A stretch of DNA of 64,000 bases from Seiridium cupressi. Lineage: Eukaryota; Ascomycota; Sordariomycetes; Amphisphaeriales; Sporocadaceae. The notes under the pieces were generated by a model that saw only the letters and a list, made by a program, of their open reading frames with translations, did no database searches and was not told the origin of the DNA. Each line of letters starts with the position of its first letter. Positions within the stretch are counted from its first letter, which is position 1. The DNA lies in the NCBI GenBank assembly GCA_036674765.1, contig JARVKI010000084.1, forward strand, positions 62,001 through 126,000, read 5' to 3'. The translations under genes and the position numbers were made by a program. Below, piece by piece: positions 45,617-55,932 of the stretch.

Positions 45617-47647
45617 CTATCTACTGTTCGCTCTACCAGAGTCACTCTCAACCGCAACAGAGAGCGCCTTGTTTTCCAATGCAGATTCGACGTGTCCATT
45701 CATCATAGGCTTGACGCTTTCCAATCCACACGCCGCAATGCCGTTGGCGGCTACGATGCACGCAACCACTACCCACACGTATTTCCACGCGTCGGCACTT
45801 TGAGCCAGGCGGCTTGCATCAACCGGAGTGCTGACAAGCTCCGGGCCAACGTATGAAGCGTACTTGTTGTTATAAACAGCAGTGAAGATCGTGATGCCGA
45901 TGATTCCACCTAGTGCTCGGCATGAGACGCTGATTGTGGCGGCGGTACCCAGCAGATACGATGGGACGGAAAGTCCAAGAGCGACGACTGGGGGGAAAGC
46001 AATCAGCACGTGCAGCATACCAATATCCAACAAACAGGAAACACTCACTTGGTATTGTTGTTGTGACTGCAGTTCCCAGGCCCAACATGGACGAAAAGCC
46101 ATATGCCCAGCTCAACCTCGATGAGTCAGTCAGGCCCATGAGACCTGTAGGCTTGTCAGTATGATTCCATAAGCGAGTAGTGGCATTTTGACCACTCACC
46201 TGCAAATAAACTGCACCAGAACAGGGCGAGGACGAGCAGTAGGCGATAAGACTTGGTGTGAGCCATGGCCCAGCCAGCTGGTATACAGCCAAAGGTCGAG
46301 ATGACAAGGAATGGTGATAGAATGATGGCCACCTCCACTGCGTCTTGGGTGAACAGGTCAAATATCTCCTGTGAGAACAAGACGTTGACACCCAGGAGCA
46401 GCATCCCGTCTATAGTACATACAACCAATAAGATGGGGAAGTTTCTGGTCTTGAAGAGACGGTGGTCCAGGATGCCCTCTTTGACTACAAATCTCTCAAA
46501 CAGGCCAAATCCAAGTAATCCCACACAGCCAACGACCAGGGTCGCAATTATCCTACCATCATCCCAGGGGTATGTACTGCCTCCCCAGGTGACACCAATA
46601 ACCAGCGACGTGAATGCGCCGGTCATGATCAGGATTCCAGTATAGTCGACCTTGGTTAATATGTCGGGGAAGATCCTTTTGTTTCGAGACAGACGAGGTG
46701 GAGGCGGGAAATATGTCAGGGAGACGGCGAATGCCGTGAATCCGTAGATGATACCGTTGAAATAGTACGCCCATCGCCAGCCCCCATGTCCACCTGTGTT
46801 ATAGCGAACCATCGCGGCTGCCATGAAGGTACCCAATACCACGAAAGCGCTGGCCATGGCTTGGGAAACTCCAAGGGCCCAGGGCCGAAGCTTGTTGGGG
46901 ATGATCTCCTGTATGCAGCTAATTGAAACAATCTGTCAAAAAGAACGCATCCCGTCTATCAGCACGATCCTCTGCATCCCTAGACATCGAAATAGAGAGC
47001 TGGACATGGAGTTAAGAGAAAAGAAGTAGAGCGGCAACATACACAGCCAGCATTTGCGATTCCTGTCAAAACGTTCCCTCCAACAATATCGCGAAGGTTG
47101 TGAGATGATCCGGATACACATGAGCCTATGACCCCGAGTAAACAACCTCCTACCATGAACCACTTCTTACCGACCCGGTCACCAAGTGAACCCTCGTCAG
47201 GAGTCAGCTGAACTTCCATATTTCCACGTAGGAATCGAGTCACTCACAAATATTGGACCCAATGCCAGTGAGCAGAGAAAGTTTCCATTGGCAATCCAGC
47301 TCGCCAGGCTGGCATCTGCAGGTGAGCGAGCAAGCGTCGCGACTTGAAATTTGATCGTGGTGTTGGTCTGTTCGGTGTCAGTCGAATTTGGAGGCCTCAG
47401 ATATGGAGGCAAGTCCCATCCTCTTAGGAGATCCATGACAGCATACCGTATTCGCCAGCGCTGCGCAGACATTACCCATAGCCAGGGCTAGGACGGCCAG
47501 AATGGTTCTCCAACCAAGTTCATACGGGCTTTGAGACTCATTCTCGGACTCGGCCACTATCTGGGAAACATGAGGGGCAGTTGATGGCACAGTCCCGACC
47601 AGCTGAAAAGGTTCCACCTTCTCCGCCACTCCCGTATTCTGAGCCAT
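45617..47647 (-). CDS. TRI12-type MFS efflux pump
   Basis: Model: complement(45617..45987, 46049..46144, 46200..46932, 47043..47192, 47248..47367, 47447..47647), 556 residues; introns of 61, 55, 110, 55 and 79 bp, all phase-consistent. The N-terminal loop (about 45 residues) is followed by LGWRTILAVLALAMGNVCAA, SWIANGNFLCSLALGPIF, the A-motif GSLGDRVGKKWFMVGGCLLG, ISCIQEIIPNKLRPWALGVS, GWRWAYYFNGIIYGFTAFAV, KVDYTGILIMTGAFTSLVIG and, after the last introns, VALGLSVPSYLLGTAATISV. About 14 helices in this order fit the fungal trichothecene efflux pump (TRI12/siderophore transporter-like) family. It would export a small metabolite across the plasma membrane. It lies beside an SDR on the same strand and a divergent dehydratase, which suggests export of the product those enzymes make. 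Confidence 0.9.
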
Positions 47648-48170
47648 CGGCAGTGGTCAGGATGAAAATGTGGGTGAACGATGACAATGCTAGTGCGGAA
47701 CAACTCGCATGAAGATCAAGCCGAATTATCTTTTGTCGATCCCAACCCATTCAAAGATTAGGTAACGAAATGTTAAATAACACCATAACTCGGGTCGATC
47801 TACGCAGAAATAACAAGAAGGCAACGCGAAAAGGGCTGTATCAGTCCATGGTCGTGGATTAGAGGAGGAGCACCCACGTACCCATGAAGTGAACATCGAG
47901 TTGCCAAGCTGGGACGCCCGGCGCACGTCCTAGATTGATCGGCTTTTCCGACGCACGTGCATGCTTCACTCTCAAGTAGTAACCGCTTAATGTGTCACAG
48001 TTTATCGCAGCTCACATATCCATGTTGGAAAGCTTTAAGAGGGTTAAAAGATGTGGCCCACATTCCGAGTGGAAGGAGTTCCGACCATTGAAATTTAGAC
48101 TGGCACTCTTTACTCGACTAAGAGAGATGCACGCAAAACAATCAGATGGGCCAGTAAGGCTGGTTGTTCA
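47648..48170. other. Intergenic, no gene recognised
   Basis: The region between the efflux-pump ATG and the stop of the SDR on the same strand. No domain is seen in the short frames (47726-47926 minus, 47992-48297 plus). It should contain the pump promoter. Confidence 0.45.
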
Positions 48171-49097
48171 TCAAGCACATGCGTTCGTGATTTTCGGACG
48201 CGATGACGATAGAACGAAAGCCTTGACTTCCTCAATGTCACGAGTAGAATCCACCAAACGGCCTTCGAGCGCCTGCCCGTGGCCCGCCGCGAGGTAGACA
48301 CAAGTCCACGCCGGAGTCTCGGCTTTGAAGTCGGGGTGCATCTTCGCCATCTTCTCCATGTGTTCAATCACGTACGGTGCCTCCTTTTTTGTCTTTTCCG
48401 GGAAAGCAGTCTGATGTAGCTGTGTCTTGACTTCACCTGGATGCAGCGAGAATACCGATATGCCATTTTTTTCGTTCTCAAACGACTGAAGGATGTCCAG
48501 CTCTCTCTGGAGAACCCCTGCGAATCGTGTGATGGCTGTCTTGGAACAACTGTAGGCCGCCGCCCAAGGCAGATCTGCAGCTGCCGCCCGGCTGCTCACG
48601 AAAATGATCGTGCCCGTATTGCGCGCCTTCATCGCCGGAAGAATCTTTCGAGTTAGTTCCGTTGGTCCCTTGACGTTGACCTCCATCTGCTTCCACCACT
48701 CCGATGGGTCCGTCATGTGGAATGGCATGAAGGTATTGATGCCCGCATTGCAAATAAGAATGTCGACAGGGCCCAATGTGGACTCGACAGTCTTTAGCAG
48801 CTGGTCAGTATCTTGCTCGGAGCATACATCGCCAACCACTGCAACGACTTTGTTGCTGCCCTGGGTGCTTCCGATCTCGTTGATGATGATAGAGGCCGCC
48901 TCTTTGACCTCAGTGTCGGACCGCCCAGTGACGGCGACTGATGCCCCGGATTTGGCCAGGGCCAAAGCAACTTCCCTACCAATACCACGACTAGATCCTG
49001 TCACAATGGCGACTTTGCCACGAAGCTGGCCATGGAACTTTTCAGGGGCAATAGCATCGTATATCCCAGTACGTAATGTGAATCCTGGTTTCGACAT
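48171..49097 (-). CDS. Short-chain dehydrogenase/reductase of the efflux/dehydratase cassette
   Basis: A single-exon frame of 308 residues. A short leader (MSKPGFTLRTGIYDAIAPEK) precedes VAIVTGSSRGIGREVALALA; TGSSRGIG is at 34-41. Further motifs are VVGDVCSEQDTDQLL, LICNAGINTFMPF (NAG variant CNAG), IIFVSSRAAAADL with the catalytic Ser and AYSCSKTAITRF with the YxxxK pair. The C-terminal GHGQALEGRLVDSTRDIEEV is typical of a fungal SDR subgroup with a substrate lid. It should be a cytosolic NADP(H)-dependent reductase; the natural substrate is unknown. Its start is 406 bp from the divergent scytalone dehydratase-like gene. Reductase plus dehydratase resembles the logic of DHN-melanin-type pathways, but the protein is not obviously a tetrahydroxynaphthalene reductase. 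Confidence 0.88.
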   Translation of the reverse strand: MSKPGFTLRTGIYDAIAPEKFHGQLRGKVAIVTGSSRGIGREVALALAKSGASVAVTGRSDTEVKEAASIIINEIGSTQGSNKVVAVVGDVCSEQDTDQLLKTVESTLGPVDILICNAGINTFMPFHMTDPSEWWKQMEVNVKGPTELTRKILPAMKARNTGTIIFVSSRAAAADLPWAAAYSCSKTAITRFAGVLQRELDILQSFENEKNGISVFSLHPGEVKTQLHQTAFPEKTKKEAPYVIEHMEKMAKMHPDFKAETPAWTCVYLAAGHGQALEGRLVDSTRDIEEVKAFVLSSSRPKITNACA

Positions 49098-49502
49098 TGG
49101 AAAGCTGGGGTAGTGACGTCCTTTGAGATTCTCTAGCAGTCTTGAGTGACACGAGATCTTGGTGCAGTACGCAACATGGAAAGGCCCTTTTCCACGTTGT
49201 GTTGCTTCAAGGGGCTAATGGGGTGCCTGACCGAAGGACAGATGTCGCATCCCTGCTTGCCTGCCTCTTTATCCTATTGCCCCGCCGGCGTTCCGATGTG
49301 GGGGGCCGCGTAACCCGTCCTCAGCTGCCTCTTCCGGAAGTCGTTGCAACGGGTGGTCGCATGGTACCACCCAGACTCGGGCATTCAAATAATGCTTTAT
49401 CTTCCTAGATACTACCTACCAAGCTTCTCGATATCATTGGGATAAATCTATTAGATCCATGAGCTTTTGCCCGCCTGCAGGTGCATGCGATCAGCCGCGA
49501 CA
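49098..49502. promoter_or_regulatory. Divergent promoter region between SDR and scytalone dehydratase-like gene
   Basis: The 405 bases between two divergent start codons probably serve both genes. I see no TATA box that can be assigned with confidence. Palindromic CGG-type sites for a Zn2Cys6 regulator could be present (for example CCGGCGTTCCGATG near 49287) but are not conclusive. Confidence 0.4.
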
Positions 49503-50143
49503 ATGGCGACATTTGAGATTTATGACGTCCCCGCCTCTTTGACCTTCCAAGACTATTTGGCCGTTTGCCAATGCGCAAGAACACTGGCAGACGGTTATGA
49601 CCGCAAAGTGAGTGCAACACAGTCTCGTATGCCATGGTGGACGAGAATGTTGGAGTTCAATGCAAGACTTGGCGTAGTGACCGCGAGTTACAGGAGAAAC
49701 CGCGTCTATATGCGGCACTAGTTCCTGGAGAGGTCACGGTCGACTATTCCAACGTTGTAAAAGAGTTTGGCCGCATAACGTACAAGACGCCCGAGTTCGT
49801 CGACTTATGGCTAGGACCACAGCACATGGGTGTCAAAGCCCTTGTGACCCAGCACCTTATGGGTATACCTTACTTCAAGTCAGTCACCGATGGGGAGATT
49901 GTGGTCGAATGGCACCAGCTGGCAAGCCACGGAAGGCGGGAGAAGGGAGGGGACTACAATAACCCCATGTGCAAGATTACCGAAACAAGTGATGGTCGAA
50001 GCTGGATGCAGCAGGTGTTTGTAAAACATGAGGGCAAATGGAGGATACGGGAGATCAAGCCTGAAGCTCTCTACCACACTGGAGATTGGCAGCAGGTCAG
50101 ACGACAAGATGAGGATGAGGATAAAGAAGAGAGTGGATCATAG
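49503..50143 (+). CDS. Scytalone dehydratase-like protein (NTF2-like/SnoaL fold)
   Basis: Model: join(49503..49607, 49667..50143), 193 residues, one 59-bp intron (GTGAGT...GCAAG) in phase 0. The protein reads SLTFQDYLAVCQCARTLADG, YDRK, then VTVDYSNVVKEFGRITYKTP, VKALVTQHLMGIPYFKSVTD and VVEWHQLASHGRREKGG. In scytalone dehydratases the active site uses a YD pair, a second Tyr in the DY segment and two His (TQH and the H of the HQR-type loop). The equivalents here are Y32/D33, D61/Y62, H98 and H123, so the catalytic set appears conserved. Family members dehydrate scytalone or related phenolic tetralones; related Arp1-like enzymes act in other polyketide routes. It ends in an acidic tail (DEDEDKEES). 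Confidence 0.87.
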
Positions 50144-51201
50144 GTCATTGGTCTCGTGACGCTCTGGATAGATGCCCTGTAGAAGTCCAGTCTGGCCCAT
50201 AGATTTTGGCTGGGTCGATCAAATCGCCCACAATCAGCGGCTACAATAGCTTGTTCACCCACCAGTGATTAAGATAGATCGAGGACGACAAATCCGATGA
50301 AACTCATGCAATATGTCTCAAATTGGCATTCTGCCCATCTTGCAAGATACAACAGGTGATCGTTCCGCTGTACATACAGCAGGACAGTAGAACGGACCAC
50401 CACTTCTAGTTTAATGCCAGTCCCTCAGTGGCCACAATACCATCAGCTTTCGAACCCAATGATGTCACAGGATCCAAGATCGTATCAACGTCGAATCATA
50501 AGCTGACGGCTCTTCTCATATCAACGCATTCTTCCGGTGCCACTGAGCTCCACAGGGGTGGTGCTTACGGTGCAGTTCTCCAAGCTAAAATTGTGGCGCT
50601 GCCTTGGTGGTCGAACTCTGCAACTCAGGTTCGGGCTAGAGAAGGGTTCTCCAACTGCACATCATAGCCCACTGCTAACGAAAGCATGTTTCTCATGCCT
50701 TTGAAATCCTTTCAGTGGGCCGTAGGTAATTCAAGAGGAGGTAGACAGATTTGACTGCGCTCAAAGCACTGTCCTTCGTCAGCTTTCGACATTTCCTGGC
50801 CAAAACGTCTTGCGCAGAGTTCAGCACTCCGAATGGAGCTTTAACTGACAAGGCTTATGAAACTTGACAGTCAAGGAATTAAGATTCCTTGGAAAACGAC
50901 GGCCAGCTTTTGGCGGGCCCGCATCTGACAGCGTTCACCTAATGCCAAATTTAGATGCGTGATCAGAGGCTGACTGATTTCTAGCGACTACCTAGCTCAG
51001 GAAGTGGAAGTTTAACTAGTGGCTCAGTCCCAACCAAAGATGAGGCTTACGATCCTGTCAGCCCTAGCAACTGAAGTAGAGGTGACAGACGTTAGATATA
51101 AAGAGGAAAGGGCTGTCATGGATTATTCCATCTCGACATTCAACAACCATTTCCCCTTCTACAATCTCATACGCAACGACTCGACTTTCCAACCCGTCAA
51201 A
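50144..51201. other. Intergenic, no gene recognised
   Basis: No convincing gene; the plus frame 50428-50667 lacks a domain. The frame of the next gene is open upstream of its chosen ATG from about 51019, so its 5' end may lie here. Confidence 0.4.
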
Positions 51202-51876
51202 ATGGCCTTGGTATCACTTGCACACAAGATCTCTCTAGGCTTGCTCATGATCGTCTCCATTATCGAATTAGGGTTCGTGACTGGTACCGTCGGCTGGCTC
51301 CACGACACGGCTAGCAAGGGCTTTGGATTTAATTACAACGGCTCAACCCACAAACTCGCTGGCACGCCATCAAACTTCTTAGTCGATCAGGGTCATACAA
51401 GCAACGGTGCAGCCGGGACAGCATTTGTGATCATCGGACTCGGAGGCATTGTGGCATTGTGGGTTCGAAACAGTGCTTCTCATAAATCAAGGACATGCGG
51501 CCGTAACTTCTACTATCTCTGGCTCGTATTTCAAATCCCGGCATTCCTCCTCACCACCGGCGCCCTGGGCTATGTCTTCAATGTTACCAATGCTCGCAAC
51601 GGCCAGACCATAGATGCACCTCTAGCTGCGTCTTTAAATGGTAGTCCGTACACAGCAGACTCATGGACACCACAGAACTGGTTTGCAGCTGTACTACAGC
51701 TCGATCTGGTAGATGGAAGAGACTACATATCAAGCCATTTGAAGACTATGAGAGGATGGCAGTACAACTTGATCCCATTCTTCCTCGTCCAACTCGCTGA
51801 AACCATCTTGTCATTCCTGGACTACTCGAGATGGAGAAGGAGTGGTAGCAAGTTGGCGGGACATAGCCAAATCTAG
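51202..51876 (+). CDS. Four-helix integral membrane protein of unknown function
   Basis: A single-exon frame of 224 residues from MALVSLAHKISLGLLMIVSI. Four hydrophobic segments are seen: about 10-30, about 78-97 (AFVIIGLGGIVALWV), about 112-135 (YYLWLVFQIPAFLLTTGALG) and near the C-terminus (LIPFFLVQLAETILSFLDYS). The loop after the first helix (VGWLHDTASKGFGFNYNGS) resembles fungal four-TM proteins of the SUR7/MARVEL-like group, but the sequence does not show the Cys motif of SUR7, so this is only a resemblance. The frame continues upstream to 51019 without a stop, and ATGs at 51040 and 51118 are alternatives. I prefer 51202 because the hydrophobic helix then starts near the N-terminus as in relatives. 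Confidence 0.7.
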   Translation: MALVSLAHKISLGLLMIVSIIELGFVTGTVGWLHDTASKGFGFNYNGSTHKLAGTPSNFLVDQGHTSNGAAGTAFVIIGLGGIVALWVRNSASHKSRTCGRNFYYLWLVFQIPAFLLTTGALGYVFNVTNARNGQTIDAPLAASLNGSPYTADSWTPQNWFAAVLQLDLVDGRDYISSHLKTMRGWQYNLIPFFLVQLAETILSFLDYSRWRRSGSKLAGHSQI

Positions 51877-52299
51877 CATTGCACATTGAATTGAACTCAG
51901 TATATCAGTACCGATTGACAACACGTTGTTTGTGGAAGCTGGTGAATGGTGAGCGGTGAATCTTGAACATCCTGTCATGGTTGCTAGTATCGTCCGCGTG
52001 AGGATTTCAAACTGCATGGTTGTTATTTGTCGCCCGCAATCAATACGAGTTGATTATTGTAGGAATGGCCAAGTGAGGATAGATGTTTGCAGCGTTGAAG
52101 GGCGCGTGCAACTTAGCGGGCGAGGCTTGACTGGATCATCGCAGTCTCTAATATTACTACCAACAATGCGGCCACACAGCATCAATCTATATCAGTTAAG
52201 TGGCCATTTAATAGTCGGAGAACGGTAAAAATCGTCATTCAATTGATTTGCATTGGACAAAAGAAATCTGTACGATGAAACAGAGGCGCGACAACCGAT
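51877..52299. other. Intergenic, no gene recognised
   Basis: Lies between the membrane-protein gene and the first palindromic repeat array. No open frame of interest is seen. Confidence 0.4.
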
Positions 52300-52301
52300 T
52301 T

Positions 52302-52590
52302 TGTTCGGCTACACAGAATGCCAGTTTACTACTTAAACAGCTCCACAGATCTGTATAGTCAAAATGGCGGAGAACACCATTTCTGTGGGCCTTACTTGAG
52401 GAGGCACCATAGAATGGAGTTTGCCGGCCAAATCCGGTACACAGATCTGTGGACCAATTCTGGCGGAAAAGCTAATTTCTCCGTACCTTACTTGAGGAGG
52501 GGCCACAGAGCGGTGCTTGCCGGCCAAATTCGGTACACAGATCTCTGTACCCACTTTGGGCGGAGATCTCGTTTCTCTGTAGCTTATATA
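52302..52590. repeat. Array 1: three units of a 96-bp nested palindromic repeat
   Basis: The central motif ACAGATCT starts at 52345, 52441 and 52537, an exact 96-bp period. Each unit has an outer arm such as GGCTACACAGAAT on the left and ATTTCTGTGGGCC on the right, around a central inverted segment (GGTACACAGATCTCTGTACC). Units share CTTACTTGAGGAGG (52391 and 52487) and GCCGGCCAAAT. Because 96 is a multiple of three, both strands remain open through the array (52318-52614 plus, 52333-52629 minus), encoding a 32-residue repeat such as IRYTDL. I judge these open frames to be probably fortuitous, but they are noted. Confidence 0.85.
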
Positions 52591-52599
52591 ACGACAGAA

Positions 52600-53913
52600 T
52601 ATATTTCTTTTTAATATATAGAGATGCATAACACGTTCTAGTACTTACTCGCACTTGCGCTTCTTGTCATAATTACACGAATATCTCTTCTTGGAATCGG
52701 CCATCCGTTTACCACTATTGCTAGCCGGTAGTGTTCATATCCCCGGCCTTGTTAATGGCTTGGTAGATGGCCCCTCAAACCGAAGCGAAGCTATCGGCTG
52801 TATGGAAATATCGCATTTCTGTCGTTACTTACATCTTCCGGGTCTCCTGATGTCCTTGGCGAGTAGGTGCTTCGCTTCGGCTTTGTAACCATGCATGAGC
52901 TCGGTAAATGAACGCTGCTGGCAAATAGAAATAAATGAGCGCCTTTTCATTTGCTAGGCAGTAAGACAAAGTGCAACGACCGGTTTCTATTATCCAGTGT
53001 TTATACGTCATATTGGGTGACGGGGCGGAGCTTTGTACGAATTATTTATGAACCTTCTTACCAATATGGGTGGATTCCTACTCCAGGTGGTACGATCTAC
53101 GTACTCGAAGACTATTGTTTGCTCCATCGAACACTGACGTACTGGGGATAAGCCATTGATCTTTGTCACGCTCTGTCAACTCCGCGGCCGTGGCGCATAT
53201 GAGAAGCGAGAAACGAGGCTGATGTGACATCTAAGCCATAGCAGATCACCGGGAGAGCATTTCACCGGACGAGTTCACTGACGTATATTCCTGCATATGA
53301 ACTGAGGATACTCTAGATGCAGATCATCTTGTCTGTTTTTCGATCTCTCAAGCAGATCGTTGATTACAACTTGTAAGCCGTTGCTCGGGGGCAGTCCTGA
53401 GAAAGCAACAGTCCGCTCGCATTGCTCGAAGTCAGAGACAGAACGAGGATTCTGGATTACTTCGAATCAACTCCAAGCAACTCCTCGCAGATACCCGAAT
53501 CACTGATTGCCAATCCTGGGGGCTGAACTACGAACTAGGAACGCCGTATCACTCCGTTCGCGCATCCAGACCCAGCTACACAGACTTGTGCAGTTGCATG
53601 CATTTGTATTCCAATCTGCCTGGTTTCACTTGATCTCAGAATTGAATCGATGTGTTTGGATCTGATTCAAATATAATCAGCATCCGACTATCTCTATCTA
53701 CCATCTTCGTGGCCGGCGCTCTTCCACTCCCATGGCCAGTACCTCTGGAAGATAAGGCGACAACGACAGCGACAGCGACAATGACAATCTGATCTTGCAC
53801 ATTGTATCAAAATCGTTACCCTCTAATATCTTTCGATACATGCGATTAATTGATTGATTGACTGATACCGATCTGCTTTGAAATGGAAATACAAGCCGAT
53901 TTTATTTAACTAT
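52600..53913. other. Gene-poor interval between arrays 1 and 2
   Basis: Short open frames at 52691-52888, 52829-53011 and 52951-53151 have no recognisable domain. A short GACAGC/GACAAC tract lies near 53758-53785. Confidence 0.4.
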
Positions 53914-54200
53914 AATAGGGTACACAGAGTTGTTTGTTTGGCGCCAAATCGGCTCTACAAATCTCTGTAGCTGATTTCGCGGGAGAGTGCCCACTCTGTG
54001 TACCCTATTAATCAAGCTCCGCAGAGTGATCTCGTAGCGCCAAATCAGCTCCACAGATCTCTGTAGCTACTTTTGCGAACAATTGCCAACTCTCCGTAGC
54101 CTCGCTTTATGGCCTCCATAGAACGCCGCTGCCCATACTAACTTAGCTACACAGATCTCTGGAGCCGTGTTGGCTGGGCACACTACAGTCTATGGATCCT
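53914..54200. repeat. Array 2: three units of the 96-bp nested palindromic repeat
   Basis: The first unit (53914-54009) is best preserved: perfect 17-bp outer inverted repeats at 53914-53930 (AATAGGGTACACAGAGT) and 53993-54009, enclosing an inner inverted segment AAATCGGCTCTACAAATC / TCTGTAGCTGATTT. The central motif starts at 53957, 54053 and 54151, a spacing of 96 and 98 bp. The second and third units are more degenerate in their outer arms (CCAACTCTCCGTAGCC, CTACACAGATCTCTGGAGCC). Confidence 0.85.
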
Positions 54201-54920
54201 CCAAATGGCTTGTTGCTAGCAGATCGTCGATGCCGACGAACTTGAAGGCGGTGCCGATTTGAAGGAATAGCTATGGCGAAGATAGCTTAATGAGAATGGC
54301 CTGCATCGTTCAAGCTTCGCGACATGACGGCAAGGTGCGATAGAAGATACTCTACATCCCACTTGCGATCTTTCGCCACCTTCGCGGCCCTTGTTTTCAC
54401 TACATGAATCAGCCGAGACGCAGCGAATCGGTGACCACCATGCCGTGGTTAGGCTTGCTATTCTGTTCAAATTACAAGCAGTCTACGCATACCATTGTGT
54501 CAACTCTGAAGGATGTCAATCGACACACTCGCTTCGTTCGATGCTTACTGGGTGCATCGATTGAAATCCTGGAAATCTGGAGCCTGACATCATGGTATAG
54601 TTCGAATGACATGGAAAGCATTTCATTCTGATAGAACCCGATGAAGAGTTTACCGCTGATAGTTTGGAAGCCATAGACCAAGGACTAGCACGAAAGCGTT
54701 GTTCTCGATTCCTGACGTAAATACCCAAGCCTGTATTTACCAGGCTCAGCGATCATTTCTTCGCACCTGCACCCAGACAACACAGTTAATTCTTTTGTTA
54801 ATGATTACTATTCAGATGCGCTTGTCGTGGTAGACGCGAAGTCTGAAGTCGCCGGTGATGATACTACATGCATCTGCATAGATGTTTCTAAGACTAGATC
54901 AAGTCTCCGTAGCTCGTTGG
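54201..54920. other. Gene-poor interval between arrays 2 and 3
   Basis: Short frames at 54216-54470, 54404-54631, 54472-54681 and 54516-54728 lie on both strands and have no recognisable domain. Confidence 0.4.
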
Positions 54921-55112
54921 AATAGGCTACACAGAGTTGGTTGTGCACCACTTAAATAGATCCACAGATCTATGGAGCTGTTTTTGTAGGCGGGGTCAAG
55001 TCTGTGTACCTTATCAGAGTAGAGTCCACAAACTCGAGTTTGCAGCCTTAAACAGCTACACAGATTTGTGTAGTGATTTCTGGTGCGAAAGTCAACTCTA
55101 CGTAGCCTCCAA
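54921..55112. repeat. Array 3: two units of the 96-bp nested palindromic repeat
   Basis: The central motifs ACAGATCT and ACAGATTT start at 54964 and 55060, exactly 96 bp apart. The first unit has outer arms AATAGGCTACACAGAGTT on the left and AAGTCTGTGTACCTTAT on the right, matching array 2. The second unit is more degenerate (GTCAACTCTACGTAGCC at its right end). A plus-strand frame of 64 codons at 54937-55131 crosses both units. Confidence 0.82.
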
Positions 55113-55932
55113 ATATTTCTGCCTCACCTGAAATATGATGATAACTTCAGATGCGGCTGCTCTTTATACACAATTAGATGCCTTGCGACCCGATTCCTGT
55201 ATGAAGATCATTTTCTAGAGCAATGACGGCCTGTCATGTCGGCGCCTGAAAGCCAGGGAAGAGTGACCTACCCCCTTAGTGGGCGCATCCCGCGATGGAT
55301 ACCAGACAGGACTCGCTGCAAGCTAAACTAAGTTATCTCGGTGCATCTTCAATTCTTAATGGACATGGTTGCAGACGCCTTTTTGGGTCTGTGGCCGTTG
55401 AGTAGTAGATACAGTATCACACGCCACCACAAGTAGATGGGAGCCTCAATCAATGCAAGCATATAAGGACACAAGCAGCAGTTTCCACAAGCCAGTCTGA
55501 AGGACACACAAGCAGCAGTTTCTACAAGTCAGTCTAAACTACGAAAGTGCTTGCCTACGATAGATTACACGGCTGAACATTGAAACACCAGATTTGACTT
55601 TCTCATCTGTTCGTAGCCCAGTCCCGGAGTCAGTAGCTCCAGGTGCCCCTGTCAGTGAAACCTGCCTGATTTGGCCGTTGGCAAGACTGTGATTCACTCG
55701 TGTAAGCATGGCGAGCTAACTACATGTACATAGCTTGGAAGGTTTAGACGGTGTTTTTTAGAACAAGCTACGAAAAAGGAAGATTGCTTCACATGCATGC
55801 ACAGGACGAATAGAAGAAAGATTGATTTTTCGGTTTCAACACAATTGAGTATTCGGAATTTCTCTAGCTTAAGAATCTGCATTTGCTTCCCGAAGGGATC
55901 GACGAACTGCGTCACTGCTCTGTTTGGCTGCC
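55113..55932. other. Intergenic with a small tandem duplication
   Basis: No gene is recognised. A direct duplication of about 37 bp (AGGACACAAGCAGCAGTTTC and on to AGTCTG) occurs at about 55467-55537, with a few mismatches between copies. The right part is the 3' flank of the next gene. Confidence 0.45.
55467..55537. repeat. Two direct copies of an approximately 36-bp sequence
   Basis: The copies start at about 55467 and 55501. Both read AGGACAC(AC)AAGCAGCAGTT followed by TC-ACAAG-CAGTCT, with substitutions T/C and an AC insertion in the second. This is a simple local tandem duplication. Confidence 0.7.
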
